64,000 nucleotides of DNA, taken from Streptomyces shenzhenensis (GTDB taxonomy: Bacteria; Actinomycetota; Actinomycetes; Streptomycetales; Streptomycetaceae). The notes beneath the pieces are model-generated. The model was given only the letters and a program-made list of their open reading frames with translations. It was not told the origin of the DNA and did no database searches. The position numbers were made by a program, and so were the translations under genes. The DNA lies in assembly GCF_021462265.1 (NCBI RefSeq), contig NZ_JAJONF010000037.1, positions 1 to 64,000 of the forward strand, read 5' to 3'. Shown here piece after piece: positions 17,018-25,486 of this stretch. Positions within the stretch are counted from its first letter, which is position 1. Every line of letters starts with the position of its first letter.

Positions 17018-17150
17018 AGCGGAATTCACCTCGACCATCATGTCGGGTCATCGTGCGGTTCGGATCCGCCGCCGACAGTAATAATTCCCGGGACGGGCGC
17101 GCAATTGAGGACCGCAGAGATCGGCGCACCCGCGGAAACTGAGGGAGTTG

Positions 17151-17169
17151 TTAGGGGTACGGGTAGGGG
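17151..17169 (+). promoter_or_regulatory. Paired TAGGGG boxes upstream of rifH
   Basis: TAGGGG occurs at 17152-17157 and 17164-17169, a 12-bp period identical to that before the PKS gene. They lie 26-43 bp upstream of the rifH GTG, in the 177-bp region shared with the divergent rifG operon. Confidence 0.45.
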
Positions 17170-17194
17170 ATCCCCCCGGAGTTCTAATGGCCGT

Positions 17195-18448
17195 GTGCAT
17201 TCGACACTTTCCTTGCCAGCCGCCCCGCAGGCCGCCGGCCTGCCGCGGGAATGGTCCGAGAAGGTCGCGGCGGCCCTGAGCCGGCCGGCGGCCCAGCAAC
17301 CGCCGTGGCCGGATTCCGGACAGGTACGCTCCGTGTCCGCCTTCCTGGCCACCCTGCCCCCGCTCGTCACCCCCGAGGAGATCCGGGCACTGCGCCGGCA
17401 GACCGCCCGGGCCGCCCGCGGAGAGGCCCTCGTCCTCCAGGGCGGCGACTGCGCGGAGACCTTCGACGCGACCCGCGAGCACATCACGGGCAACGCCACC
17501 ACCCTGCTCAGGATGGCTGCCGTCGTGACCGGGGGCAGCGGGCTGCCCGTCGTCCCCGTCGGACGGCTCGCCGGCCAGTACGCCAAGCCGCGCTCCGACT
17601 CCGTCGACGGCCTCGGGCTGCCCGTCTACCGTGGCGACATCGTCAACGCCGCCGTCCCCGACCCCCGGGAGCGCGTCCCGGACCCGATGCGGATGATCGA
17701 GGCCCACCGCACCGCGCGCGCCACCCTCGACCAGCTCCGCGGCCGCTTCGCCGGCATCCACACCAGCCACGAGGCGCTGCTGCTCGACTACGAACACCCC
17801 CAGCTGGCGGTGGACCCCACCGACGGGAAGCTGTACGGCACCTCCGCGCACTTCCTGTGGATCGGCGAGCGCACCCGTCAACTCGACGGCGCGCACGTCG
17901 CGTTGGCCGAACTGCTCGCCAACCCCGTCGGTATCAAGCTCGGTCCGGGCACCACCCCGGCGCTCGCCGCCGAGTACGCCGAGCGGCTCGACCCGCGCGC
18001 CGAGGCGGGCCGGCTCACCCTGATCAGCCGCATGGGCAGCGGCCGCGTCCGGGACGCCCTGCCCGCCCTCGTCGACGCCGTCGCCGCCACGGGCCGGCAG
18101 GTGGTGTGGATGTGCGACCCGATGCACGGCAACACCCGTGTCTCGGCGATGGGATACAAGACCCGGCACTTCGACGACGTCATGGACGAGCTGGAGGGCT
18201 TCTTCCAGGTGCACCGGGCGCTCGGCAGCCATCCCGGCGGGGTGCACCTGGAATTCACCGGCGACCGGGTGACCGAATGCCTGGGCGGACCGCGCGCGGT
18301 CACCGAACCGGGACTCAGCGGCCGGTACGAATCCACCTGCGACCCCCGGCTCAACGCCGAACAGGCGCTGGCCCTGGCCGACCGTATCGCGCGGTTGTCC
18401 GGGAGACAGAGCAGTTCCCGGGACACGGGAACAACGGTGTTCCCGTAA
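17195..18448 (+). CDS. rifH: AminoDAHP synthase (RifH, class II DAHP synthase)
   Basis: A 417-residue plant-type (class II) DAHP synthase. Conserved blocks include LVLQGGDCAETF, GRLAGQYAKPRS, GIHTSHEALLL, GTSAHFLWIGERTRQLDGAH and WMCDPMHGNT. In the AHBA pathway RifH condenses PEP with 1-deoxy-1-imino-erythrose 4-phosphate to aminoDAHP. The start is taken as GTG 17195, in frame with the conserved N terminus; CGGAG lies about 14 bp upstream, so the site is weak and the start is uncertain. It is divergent from the rifG operon. Confidence 0.92.
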   Translation: MHSTLSLPAAPQAAGLPREWSEKVAAALSRPAAQQPPWPDSGQVRSVSAFLATLPPLVTPEEIRALRRQTARAARGEALVLQGGDCAETFDATREHITGNATTLLRMAAVVTGGSGLPVVPVGRLAGQYAKPRSDSVDGLGLPVYRGDIVNAAVPDPRERVPDPMRMIEAHRTARATLDQLRGRFAGIHTSHEALLLDYEHPQLAVDPTDGKLYGTSAHFLWIGERTRQLDGAHVALAELLANPVGIKLGPGTTPALAAEYAERLDPRAEAGRLTLISRMGSGRVRDALPALVDAVAATGRQVVWMCDPMHGNTRVSAMGYKTRHFDDVMDELEGFFQVHRALGSHPGGVHLEFTGDRVTECLGGPRAVTEPGLSGRYESTCDPRLNAEQALALADRIARLSGRQSSSRDTGTTVFP

Positions 18449-18558
18449 AAGGAACACCGGTGTGCCCGTGTCACAAGAAAGTGCCTTCTTCCGTGCCCGC
18501 ACCGGGTCACGCATCATGGCTTCTGTAACAAACAATGCCCTATTGGAGGCGAACGGAA

Positions 18559-20034
18559 ATGGGCCAGCCCGCCCCCCGTACGAACAGTCCCTGGCTGACC
18601 ATTGCCTTACTGTGCATCGGTCAGATGATGATCGTCATCGACCAGAACATCGTCAATGTGGCGTTGCCGGCCGTCCAGAAGGGCCTCGGGTTCTCCGAGG
18701 CGAACCTGGTCTGGGTCGTGAACGCCTACGTCATCCCGTTCGGCGGCCTCCTGCTGCTGGCCGGGCGGCTCGGTGACCTGATCGGCCGCAAGACCGTCTT
18801 CCTCACCGGGGTCGCGCTGTTCGGCGCCTCCTCCCTGCTGTGCGGCTTCGCGGCCAACGAGAGCTCGCTCATCGCGTTCCGCTTCGTCCAGGGCGTCGGC
18901 GGCGCGATCGCGTCCGCCTGCATCCTCGGCATGGTCGCGACCATGTTCGCCGAGCCGCGCCAGCAGGCCCAGGCCCTCGGCGCCTACAGCTTCGCCTCCG
19001 CGGGCGGCGGCGCCGTGGGCCCGCTGCTCGGCGGTGTGCTCACCCAGTTCCTCAGCTGGAACTGGATCTTCTTCATCAACGCTCCGATCGGCGCGGTGCT
19101 CGTCCTGGCCGGCCTGCGCTCGATCCCGAAGGACAAGGGCCAGGGCCTCGGCAAGGGCACGGACTTCCTGGGTGCCGCGCTGGTCACGGCCGGCATGATG
19201 CTCCTCGTCTACACCATCGTCGACGCCGAGAAGGTCGGCTGGGCCTCCGCCCGGACCCTCCTGCTGCTCCCCCTGTCCCTGCTGCTGCTCGTCGGGTTCG
19301 TGGTCCGCCAGGCCACGGTCGCCAACCCGCTGCTGCCGCTGCGGCTGTTCCGCTCGCGCGGCCTGACCGCCGCGAACATCGTGCAGTTCATGATGATCGC
19401 GGGCATGTTCGGCCTGCTGTTCTTCGGCACGCTCTACGTCCAGCGGGTGCTCGGCTACAGCCCGCTTCAGGCGGGCCTCGGCTTCGTGCCCATCGCCGTG
19501 GTCATCGCCGGAGTCTCCCTCGGACTCTCGGCCCGGCTCATCACCCGGTTCGGCCAGCGGCCCATGCTGTACTCCGGAATGGCGCTGATCGTCGTGGCGT
19601 TCCTCATGCTCTCCTTCGCCCGTGTCGACGGCACGTACGTGGTGGACTTCCTGCCCGCCAGCCTGGTCATGGGCCTCGGCTTCGGGCTGGCCGCCCCGGC
19701 GATGATGGGGCTCGGCATGTCGGCCGTCACGCCCGAGGAGTCCGGCATCGCGTCCGGTCTGTTCAACACCACGCAGCAGATCGGCGGCGCGATCGGCCTC
19801 ACCGTGCTCAGCGCCTTCGTCTCCTCCCGCACGAACTCCCTCACGGCCGCCGGCGAGAACGAGGCGCACGCGCTGCTCGGCGGCTACCACGTCGCGTTCC
19901 TGCTGGCCGCCGGGTTCGTCCTGCTGGCCCTGGTCATCGGCGCGGCGATGCTGCGGACCGGCCCGCGGCCCGCCGGGGCCGGACAGCCCGAGCAGAACGC
20001 GGTGACGGACAGCACGGACGTCCCCGTCCCGTGA
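18559..20034 (+). CDS. MFS drug exporter, DHA2 (14-TM) family
   Basis: A 491-residue transporter with about 14 hydrophobic segments. The DHA2 signatures are visible: IVIDQNIVNVALPAVQ in TM1 and GRLGDLIGRK in the TM2-3 loop. It probably exports the ansamycin or an intermediate and contributes self-resistance. ATG 18559 follows GGAGG by 9 bp; upstream in-frame ATGs lack such a site. Codon 17 is TTA (18607-18609), so translation may depend on the bldA tRNA and be restricted to late growth. It stands alone between rifH and a strong terminator. Confidence 0.9.
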   Translation: MGQPAPRTNSPWLTIALLCIGQMMIVIDQNIVNVALPAVQKGLGFSEANLVWVVNAYVIPFGGLLLLAGRLGDLIGRKTVFLTGVALFGASSLLCGFAANESSLIAFRFVQGVGGAIASACILGMVATMFAEPRQQAQALGAYSFASAGGGAVGPLLGGVLTQFLSWNWIFFINAPIGAVLVLAGLRSIPKDKGQGLGKGTDFLGAALVTAGMMLLVYTIVDAEKVGWASARTLLLLPLSLLLLVGFVVRQATVANPLLPLRLFRSRGLTAANIVQFMMIAGMFGLLFFGTLYVQRVLGYSPLQAGLGFVPIAVVIAGVSLGLSARLITRFGQRPMLYSGMALIVVAFLMLSFARVDGTYVVDFLPASLVMGLGFGLAAPAMMGLGMSAVTPEESGIASGLFNTTQQIGGAIGLTVLSAFVSSRTNSLTAAGENEAHALLGGYHVAFLLAAGFVLLALVIGAAMLRTGPRPAGAGQPEQNAVTDSTDVPVP

Positions 20035-20066
20035 TCCCCGGCGTCCCCGTCCTGTGATCCGCGGAT

Positions 20067-20109
20067 GAGAGCGGCGGAGCCCGGCGAAAGCGCGGGCTCC
20101 GCCGCTCTC
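20067..20109. terminator. Stem-loop terminator after the MFS gene
   Basis: A perfect 17-bp inverted repeat (20067-20083 with 20093-20109) with a 9-nt loop, 33 bp past the MFS stop. Confidence 0.75.
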
Positions 20110-20138
20110 GCGCGTCCCGCACGGCGCACCCGGGAACG

Positions 20139-20187
20139 ACGGGAGCTCCTGGCAGGCGGGTGGATCCCGCACGCCAGGAGCTCCCGT
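20139..20187. terminator. Stem-loop terminator after the type II thioesterase gene
   Basis: A 15-bp perfect inverted repeat (20139-20153 with 20173-20187) immediately beyond the stop of the leftward thioesterase gene. With the stem at 20067-20109 it insulates the convergent pair. Confidence 0.7.
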
Positions 20188-20198
20188 CACGGCGGCCC

Positions 20199-20972
20199 TC
20201 AGGCACCGATGTCGCGCAGCACCTCCGAGAGTGCCGCCGTGACGGCCCGCTGCTGGTCCTCCAGGTAGAAGTGACCGCCGGGGAACGTGCGCACCTCGAA
20301 GGGGCCGGACGTATGGCGCTGCCAGGCGCGGGCCTCCTCCGGGGTGGTGTGCGGGTCGGTGTCCCCGACCAGCACGACGACCGGCGCGGCGATCGCGGCG
20401 TCCGCGGCCGAGCGGTAGCCCGCGACCGCCCGGTAGTCGCTGCGCAGCGCGGGCAGCACCATGCCGAGCAGCTCGGGGTCCTCCAGGAAGCGGGCGTCCG
20501 TGCCGCCCAGTGCCCGGATGTCGGCGACGATGCTCGCGTCGTCGCGCGGGGTGTCCGTCCCGGCGCGCACCCGGCTCGGCGCGCGCCGGCCGGACGCGAA
20601 CAGCACCGCGGGGCCGCCGTCGCCCCGCTGTTCCATCAGCCGGGCGACCTCGAAGGCGACGAGTGCGCCCATACTGTGCCCGAACAGCGCGAGCGGCCGG
20701 CCCGTGCCGTCGAACCCGGCCTCGGCGAGGGCGTCGTAGGACTGCCGGGCGAGGGTACGGACGTCGTCGACGGGTGGCACCTGCCGGCGCTCCTGGCGTC
20801 CCGGGTACTGCACCGCCAGTACGTCGACGGACGGCGCGAGCGCGGCGGCCAGCGGTGCGTAGTACGGTGCCGAGCCGCCCGCGTGCGGAAAGCACACGAG
20901 GCCGACCCGTGCGGCGGGCGCCGGGTGATACCGGCGAATCCACTGCTGTGAAGCGGGTGTTGAAACAGGCAT
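20199..20972 (-). CDS. Type II thioesterase
   Basis: A 257-residue alpha/beta hydrolase of the stand-alone PKS/NRPS editing type. It has VGLVCFPHAGGSA at the N terminus, nucleophile Ser in FGHSMGA, Asp in LVGDTDPHT and catalytic His in PGGHFYL. Such enzymes remove stalled or aberrant acyl groups from ACPs and so keep the assembly line working. ATG 20972 is the start. The gene is divergent from the FAD oxidase, and their shared region carries CCCCT/AGGGG boxes. Ansamycins are released by an amide synthase, so this protein is an editing enzyme, not the release domain. Confidence 0.93.
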   Translation of the reverse strand: MPVSTPASQQWIRRYHPAPAARVGLVCFPHAGGSAPYYAPLAAALAPSVDVLAVQYPGRQERRQVPPVDDVRTLARQSYDALAEAGFDGTGRPLALFGHSMGALVAFEVARLMEQRGDGGPAVLFASGRRAPSRVRAGTDTPRDDASIVADIRALGGTDARFLEDPELLGMVLPALRSDYRAVAGYRSAADAAIAAPVVVLVGDTDPHTTPEEARAWQRHTSGPFEVRTFPGGHFYLEDQQRAVTAALSEVLRDIGA

Positions 20973-21037
20973 GCGTCGTCCCTCCGCGGACCGGGCGTAT
21001 TCACCGCCAAGATGGCCCGGGAAAGAGGGACCGGCAA

Positions 21038-21095
21038 CCCCTGAATATCCCGGGCCGGGCAACTCCGGTAAGGACAAGGGGGAATTAGGGGTTAT
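21038..21095. promoter_or_regulatory. CCCCT/AGGGG boxes in the thioesterase/FAD-oxidase divergent promoter
   Basis: CCCCTGAATATCCC starts at 21038 (facing the thioesterase), and AAGGGGG followed by TTAGGGG spans 21076-21091 (facing the oxidase). The first closely matches CCCCTATTTATCCC before the DUF5988 gene. Both face outward in the 179-bp region between the two genes. Confidence 0.42.
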
Positions 21096-21151
21096 CAGTG
21101 CCGAACTCCGCTCCCTACGTTGGCCGTAAACCGACGAGAGAGCGGGAGAAA

Positions 21152-22684
21152 ATGGCTACGCGCAGAGCATTCCTCACCTCGGCCGGCGGTCTCGCACTGG
21201 CCGCCGTGGGTGCGACGTCCGCAGGGCCGGTCGCGTCCGCGCTGTCCACCACCGTGGGGGACGACGCCTGGGACCGACTGGCCCAGTCGCTCGCCGGAGA
21301 CCTGGTCCGCCCCTCCGACGCCGGCTACCCCCGGGCGAGGAGCGTCTACCTCGGCGAGTACAGCGCGCTTCGGCCGCAGGCCGTGGCCCGCTGCCGTACG
21401 GTCGCGGACGTCCGGGCCTGTCTGCGGTTCGCGCGGGAGCAGGGCATCGAGCTGCGCACCCGCAGCGGTGGCCACAACCTGGCCGGCTGGTCGACCGGCG
21501 AGGGACTCGTCGTCGACGTGTCGGCCTTCAGGCAGGTGCGTACCGACGGCCGGACGGTCCATCTCGGCCCGGGTGCCATGTCGATCGAGGCGCTCACCGC
21601 GCTGGAGCCGCACGGCGTCCAGATCGTCACCGGCACCTGCCCGACCGTCTGCCCCGGCGGCTTCGTCTCCGGCGGCGGCATCGGCCACCAGACACGCAAG
21701 TTCGGCACCGCCTCCGACCGGCTGGTCTCGGCGCGGGTCATGCTGGCCGACGGCCGGCTGGCGCACGTCTCCGAGACGAGTGAGCCCGATCTGTTCTGGG
21801 CGCTGCGCGGCGGGGGCGGCGGCACCTTCGGTGTCGTCCTCGACTTCGAGGTGGTCCCCGTCGACCAGCCGGGCGGGGTGTTCTTCGACACCGAATGGCC
21901 CTGGGACAAGGCGCAGGAGGTCATCGAGACCTGGCAGCACTGGAGCGTCGCGGGCCCCCACGACCTCGGCTCCGCGCTGCTCGTGGCGCTGCCCGACGCC
22001 GCCCCGGGCGCCACGCCCACCGTGCTGCTGTCCGGCACCTTCTGGGGCGACCCCCGCGACCTGGAGAGCGGCCTGGACGAGCTGGCCGCGCAGTCGGGTG
22101 CCCGCCCGGTCCGCCGGGAGAGCAGCGAGCTGGCGTACGGCGACGTGATGCGCCGGGTGTACGGTTGCGGGCAGCTGACCGTGGACGAGTGCCATCTCAC
22201 CGGCCAGAACCCCGACGCCGAACTGCCCCGCAACGGTGTGCTGCGCGAGCGCACCAGGATCTTCGACCGCGCCGTCACCGGCTCCGTCCTGTCCGACTCG
22301 CTCGCCGCGTACGACGGCGGCCGGCAGGCCGGGCAGACCCGTTTCCTGTCCTTCACCGCGACCGGCGGCCGGGCCAACGAGCCGGGCCGCGCCGACACCG
22401 CGTACTGGCACCGATCGGCCCAGTTCATGACCGGCTTCGCCGCCATGACGGCCGACGCGGCACCGCCCGCGGCCGTGGAGGCCGCCATGACGGACTGGGT
22501 GGACCGGGGCTCCGCGCTCCTCGCGCCCGCCTCCACCGGGGAGGCGTACGTCAACTTCCCGGACCCGCGGCTGACCGACTGGCGGCGCGCCTACTTCGGC
22601 GACAACTACACCCGCCTCCTCGAGGTCAAGCGCCGCTACGACCCGGCCGACGTCTTCCACCACGCCCAGAGCGTCGGCAGCTGA
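21152..22684 (+). CDS. Tat-exported FAD-linked oxidase (berberine-bridge-enzyme type)
   Basis: A 510-residue flavoprotein of the FAD_binding_4/BBE family. The N terminus (TRRAFLTSAGG, then an Ala-rich hydrophobic stretch) is a twin-arginine signal, so the enzyme probably acts outside the membrane. His in RSGGHNLAG and Cys in CPTVCPGG are placed for bicovalent FAD attachment, and the C-terminal BBE motif (YVNFPDPRL, then YFGDNYTRL) is intact. Relatives oxidise alcohols or form C-C/C-O bonds on finished antibiotics. The ATG at 21152 follows GGGAGAA. It precedes rifN by 29 bp and is probably co-transcribed with it. Late, extracellular oxidation of the ansamycin is inferred. Confidence 0.9.
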   Translation: MATRRAFLTSAGGLALAAVGATSAGPVASALSTTVGDDAWDRLAQSLAGDLVRPSDAGYPRARSVYLGEYSALRPQAVARCRTVADVRACLRFAREQGIELRTRSGGHNLAGWSTGEGLVVDVSAFRQVRTDGRTVHLGPGAMSIEALTALEPHGVQIVTGTCPTVCPGGFVSGGGIGHQTRKFGTASDRLVSARVMLADGRLAHVSETSEPDLFWALRGGGGGTFGVVLDFEVVPVDQPGGVFFDTEWPWDKAQEVIETWQHWSVAGPHDLGSALLVALPDAAPGATPTVLLSGTFWGDPRDLESGLDELAAQSGARPVRRESSELAYGDVMRRVYGCGQLTVDECHLTGQNPDAELPRNGVLRERTRIFDRAVTGSVLSDSLAAYDGGRQAGQTRFLSFTATGGRANEPGRADTAYWHRSAQFMTGFAAMTADAAPPAAVEAAMTDWVDRGSALLAPASTGEAYVNFPDPRLTDWRRAYFGDNYTRLLEVKRRYDPADVFHHAQSVGS

Positions 22685-22713
22685 CCGCGCACGGGGGAGA
22701 GGCGAACAGTCAT

Positions 22714-23664
22714 ATGGACATCTCTTCGTACTCCAGATATCTGGGCATCGACATCGGTGGCACGAAGGTCGCGCTGCGTGTCGTCGGGGACTCGGGGCAG
22801 GGCCCGGCCGCCTCCGCCGAGGAGGCCTTCCGCTGGCCGCCCGACGGCGGCCCCGCCGCCGACCTCGCCCTGCTCGCGGACCGCCTGCGGTCGCTGCTGA
22901 GCCGCCTGCCGGGCGGGGCCGCCGGCCTGCGGGGCGTGGGCGTGGCGCTCCCGGCGAGCTGCGACGCCGACGGCACGGTGCTCACCTGGCCGGGACGGCC
23001 CGGCTGGGCGGGCCTGGGCCTGGTCCCGGCGCTGCACCGGATGCTCCCCGGCGTCCCGCTGGTGCACGCCGACGACGGCGACCTCGCCGCGCTCGCCGAG
23101 GCGCGCGCGGCGGGCCGCGCCGACGTGGTGTACCTCGGCGTGGGCACGGGCGTGGGCGGGGGAGTGGTGCACGAGGGGCAGCTGTGGCCGGGCCCCGGGC
23201 GCGGCTCCTGCGAGATCGGCCATCTCGTCGTCGACCGGTCGGGACCGCGCTGCGACTGCGGACGCACCGGCTGCGTCCAGGGCCTCGCCTCCGGACCGGC
23301 CACGCTGCGGCGGGCCGCCGGACTGCGCGGCGCGCCCGTCGACTTCACGGGTCTGACCACCGGGCTGCGGGCGGGGGAGCGGTGGGCCGTGGACGCGGTC
23401 GAGGCGAGCGCCACCGCCCTCGCCCTCGCCGTCGTCGGCGTCGCCGAGCTGGCCCGTCCTGGACTGGCCGTCGTGGGCGGCGGGTTCGGCACCGGTGTAC
23501 CGGGCTATGCGGCCCGGGTCGCCGCACACGTACGGGAGCTGACCCGTCCCGGAGTGGCGCCCGTGCCGGTGGCGCCGGCCGCGCTGGGCGGACTGTCCTC
23601 GCTGGACGGGGCGTTGCTGCTGGCGAGCCAGACCTTCGGGCGGCGGGTTCCGGCACCGCTGTGA
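22714..23664 (+). CDS. rifN: Kanosamine kinase (RifN, ROK family)
   Basis: A 316-residue ROK sugar kinase. The ATP loop is GIDIGGTK, an Asp-containing ADDGDLAALAEA segment stands at the catalytic position, and the zinc motif CDCGRTGC follows GHLVV. RifN phosphorylates kanosamine to kanosamine 6-phosphate, which enters the transketolase/aminoDAHP route. ATG 22714 follows GGGGGAGAGG. It lies just downstream of the FAD oxidase and before a strong palindromic terminator. A general glucokinase is possible from sequence alone, but the AHBA setting favours RifN. Confidence 0.9.
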   Translation: MDISSYSRYLGIDIGGTKVALRVVGDSGQGPAASAEEAFRWPPDGGPAADLALLADRLRSLLSRLPGGAAGLRGVGVALPASCDADGTVLTWPGRPGWAGLGLVPALHRMLPGVPLVHADDGDLAALAEARAAGRADVVYLGVGTGVGGGVVHEGQLWPGPGRGSCEIGHLVVDRSGPRCDCGRTGCVQGLASGPATLRRAAGLRGAPVDFTGLTTGLRAGERWAVDAVEASATALALAVVGVAELARPGLAVVGGGFGTGVPGYAARVAAHVRELTRPGVAPVPVAPAALGGLSSLDGALLLASQTFGRRVPAPL

Positions 23665-23698
23665 ACCGGCGGACGGCGACAGCTCCTCGACGACCACG

Positions 23699-23740
23699 CG
23701 AAGGTCCCGCGCCCCGGAAGTCCGGGGCGCGGGACCTTCG
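23699..23740. terminator. Bidirectional terminator between rifN and the DUF5988 gene
   Basis: A near-perfect 42-bp palindrome: 20-nt arms 23699-23718 and 23721-23740 with almost no spacer. It lies between two convergent genes. Confidence 0.8.
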
Positions 23741-23779
23741 TCCGGTGCCCGGTGTGCGCCGTACCCGACGGCGTACGGG

Positions 23780-23989
23780 TCACTCGGCGATGGCCGTCCG
23801 CATGGTCCAGTGGAAGACGGCCAGCTCCTCGCCGTCGACGGTCCGGAACTCGCCCTCGTGCGCGAAGTGTTCGTACCCCGCCTCGAAGCGGTGCTTGACC
23901 TTCTCCGCGAGGGTGGGGACGAGCTGGACGCGATCCGTGGCCGGAAGCGCGGACGGACCGCCGACCAGCAGGGCCTTGAAGTTCGGCAC
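23780..23989 (-). CDS. Small DUF5988-family protein
   Basis: A 69-residue protein (KALLVGGPSALP at the start, GYEHF near the middle, VFHWTMRT near the end) that fits the small DUF5988 proteins found beside many NRPS/PKS genes. No catalytic residues or membrane segments are seen and the role of the family is unknown. GTG 23989 follows GGAGG by 6 bp. It is convergent with rifN and just downstream of the P450 gene in the same direction, with its own upstream CCCCT-type box at 24057-24070. Confidence 0.8.
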   Translation of the reverse strand: MPNFKALLVGGPSALPATDRVQLVPTLAEKVKHRFEAGYEHFAHEGEFRTVDGEELAVFHWTMRTAIAE

Positions 23990-24056
23990 GGGATACCTCC
24001 GGTGTACGAGACTGCGGGACTCCCCGATGGTCGCCCGGCGGACGAACTTCGAACAA

Positions 24057-24070
24057 CCCCTATTTATCCC
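24057..24070 (-). promoter_or_regulatory. CCCCT...ATCCC box upstream of the DUF5988 gene
   Basis: CCCCTATTTATCCC, about 70 bp before the GTG, has the same spacing as CCCCTGAATATCCC at 21038. It is one of the recurring boxes of the AHBA/PKS half. Confidence 0.4.
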
Positions 24071-24095
24071 GTCATTTCTGACCGGATCGAGGCGG

Positions 24096-25313
24096 TCAGC
24101 CGAAGCGCAGCGGCAGTTCGTTCGGACCGGTGATGCCGATGGCCGGACGCCAGGTGACCGGCCCGGCGACGGACGGTGGGCCGAGGCGCTCGGCGAGCGC
24201 CGGCAGCGCCTCGCTGAGCTCCATACGGGCCAGCGGGGCGCCCAGGCAGTAGTGGGGTCCGCCGCCGAACTGCAGGACCTGGTTCGGCCGGGCGACCGTG
24301 ATGTCGAAGACGTCGCCGCCGGGGAAGGCCAGCGGGTCGCGGTGCACGGCCTGCACGCCGATCGCGAACATGGTGCCCGGTTCGAACGTCTCGTCCCGGA
24401 AGCCGAAGCTGTCGCCCGCGTAGCGGTAGACGGCGTTCGACGAGGGGGACCAGCGCATGACCTCCTCCACGGCCTGTGCGGTGAGGCCGGGGTCACGGCC
24501 GAGCAGTTCCCACTGGCCGGGGTGCTCGGAGAACGTCACCATCGCGTTGGACAGTTGCAGGCGGGTGGTGTCGTGGGCGGCGAAGACCATGGTGACGATG
24601 AGATTGCGCAGCTCGTCCACGGTGACCGTGCCCTCGGCGCGCTGCACGGCGACCAGGGCGGAGATGAGGTCCTCGCCGGGGTTCGCGGCCTTGGCGGCCA
24701 TCAGGCCGTCCACGTAGGCGTACAGGCCCGACACGGCGGCCTCCACGCGCGCGGGGATGTCGCCGCCGAGGGCCAGGCTGAAGACCAGACCGATGTCCGA
24801 GCTCCAGGTGCGGAAGGTCGGGAAGTCCTCGGCGGGCACCCCGAGCAGCTCGGTCATCACGACGAGCGGCAGGGCGTCGGCGAACTCCTCGAAGAAGTCG
24901 ACCTCCTCGCGGCCCGCGAGCTCCTCGGCGAGCCGCCGCGAGGTGGCCCGGATGAGCGGGCGCAGGCCCTCCACCATGCGGGGCGTGAAGGCCTTGTTGA
25001 CCAGGCCGCGCATCCGGCGGTGATCGGCGCCGTCGTGGTTGACCAGGGCCGGCACGAACCAGTCGTATATCGGCCCGTCCACGATGCCGTTCTGCTCCAT
25101 GAAGCCCTTGCCGTTGTGGGTCAGCCGGCCGTCGCGCACGAGTTCGCTCGCCTCGGCGTAGCGCAGGACCAGCAGCCCGACCGGGGTGCGGGCGTACCAG
25201 TTGGCGGCGCGGGCGGCGGCCACGTCCGGGGTGTCGAATCGGAATGCGGGATCGAGGACGTCGAGAAACGGGATCTCCGGGGAGACCGTTGCGGCATCCG
25301 TGGGGGCTGTCAT
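24096..25313 (-). CDS. Cytochrome P450
   Basis: A 405-residue bacterial class I P450. The I-helix reads FAAHDTT (the acid-alcohol pair is present), the K-helix ExxR is EVMR, and the heme Cys lies in FGGGPHYCLG. It probably hydroxylates or epoxidises the polyketide; the substrate cannot be told. ATG 25313 follows AGAGGA. It needs a ferredoxin and reductase, and the window's only obvious electron-transfer protein is the phthalate-dioxygenase-reductase-like gene at 29.7-30.7 kb. It lies upstream of the DUF5988 gene in the same direction. Confidence 0.93.
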   Translation of the reverse strand: MTAPTDAATVSPEIPFLDVLDPAFRFDTPDVAAARAANWYARTPVGLLVLRYAEASELVRDGRLTHNGKGFMEQNGIVDGPIYDWFVPALVNHDGADHRRMRGLVNKAFTPRMVEGLRPLIRATSRRLAEELAGREEVDFFEEFADALPLVVMTELLGVPAEDFPTFRTWSSDIGLVFSLALGGDIPARVEAAVSGLYAYVDGLMAAKAANPGEDLISALVAVQRAEGTVTVDELRNLIVTMVFAAHDTTRLQLSNAMVTFSEHPGQWELLGRDPGLTAQAVEEVMRWSPSSNAVYRYAGDSFGFRDETFEPGTMFAIGVQAVHRDPLAFPGGDVFDITVARPNQVLQFGGGPHYCLGAPLARMELSEALPALAERLGPPSVAGPVTWRPAIGITGPNELPLRFG

Positions 25314-25486
25314 GTCTCATCCTCTCGTCGCGCCATGGTTTTCAATGGACTTTATGAGCGATGAATTGAACGGGCCAAGAAAAGGCCGGGTATTGCGTTC
25401 TACCTCGCCAAGTCGGTATTCACGTCACGCCGGAAAAGGGCGGGAGGGTCGTGCTGTTTCCTCCCGCCCGGGCCCGGCGGCGCCGG

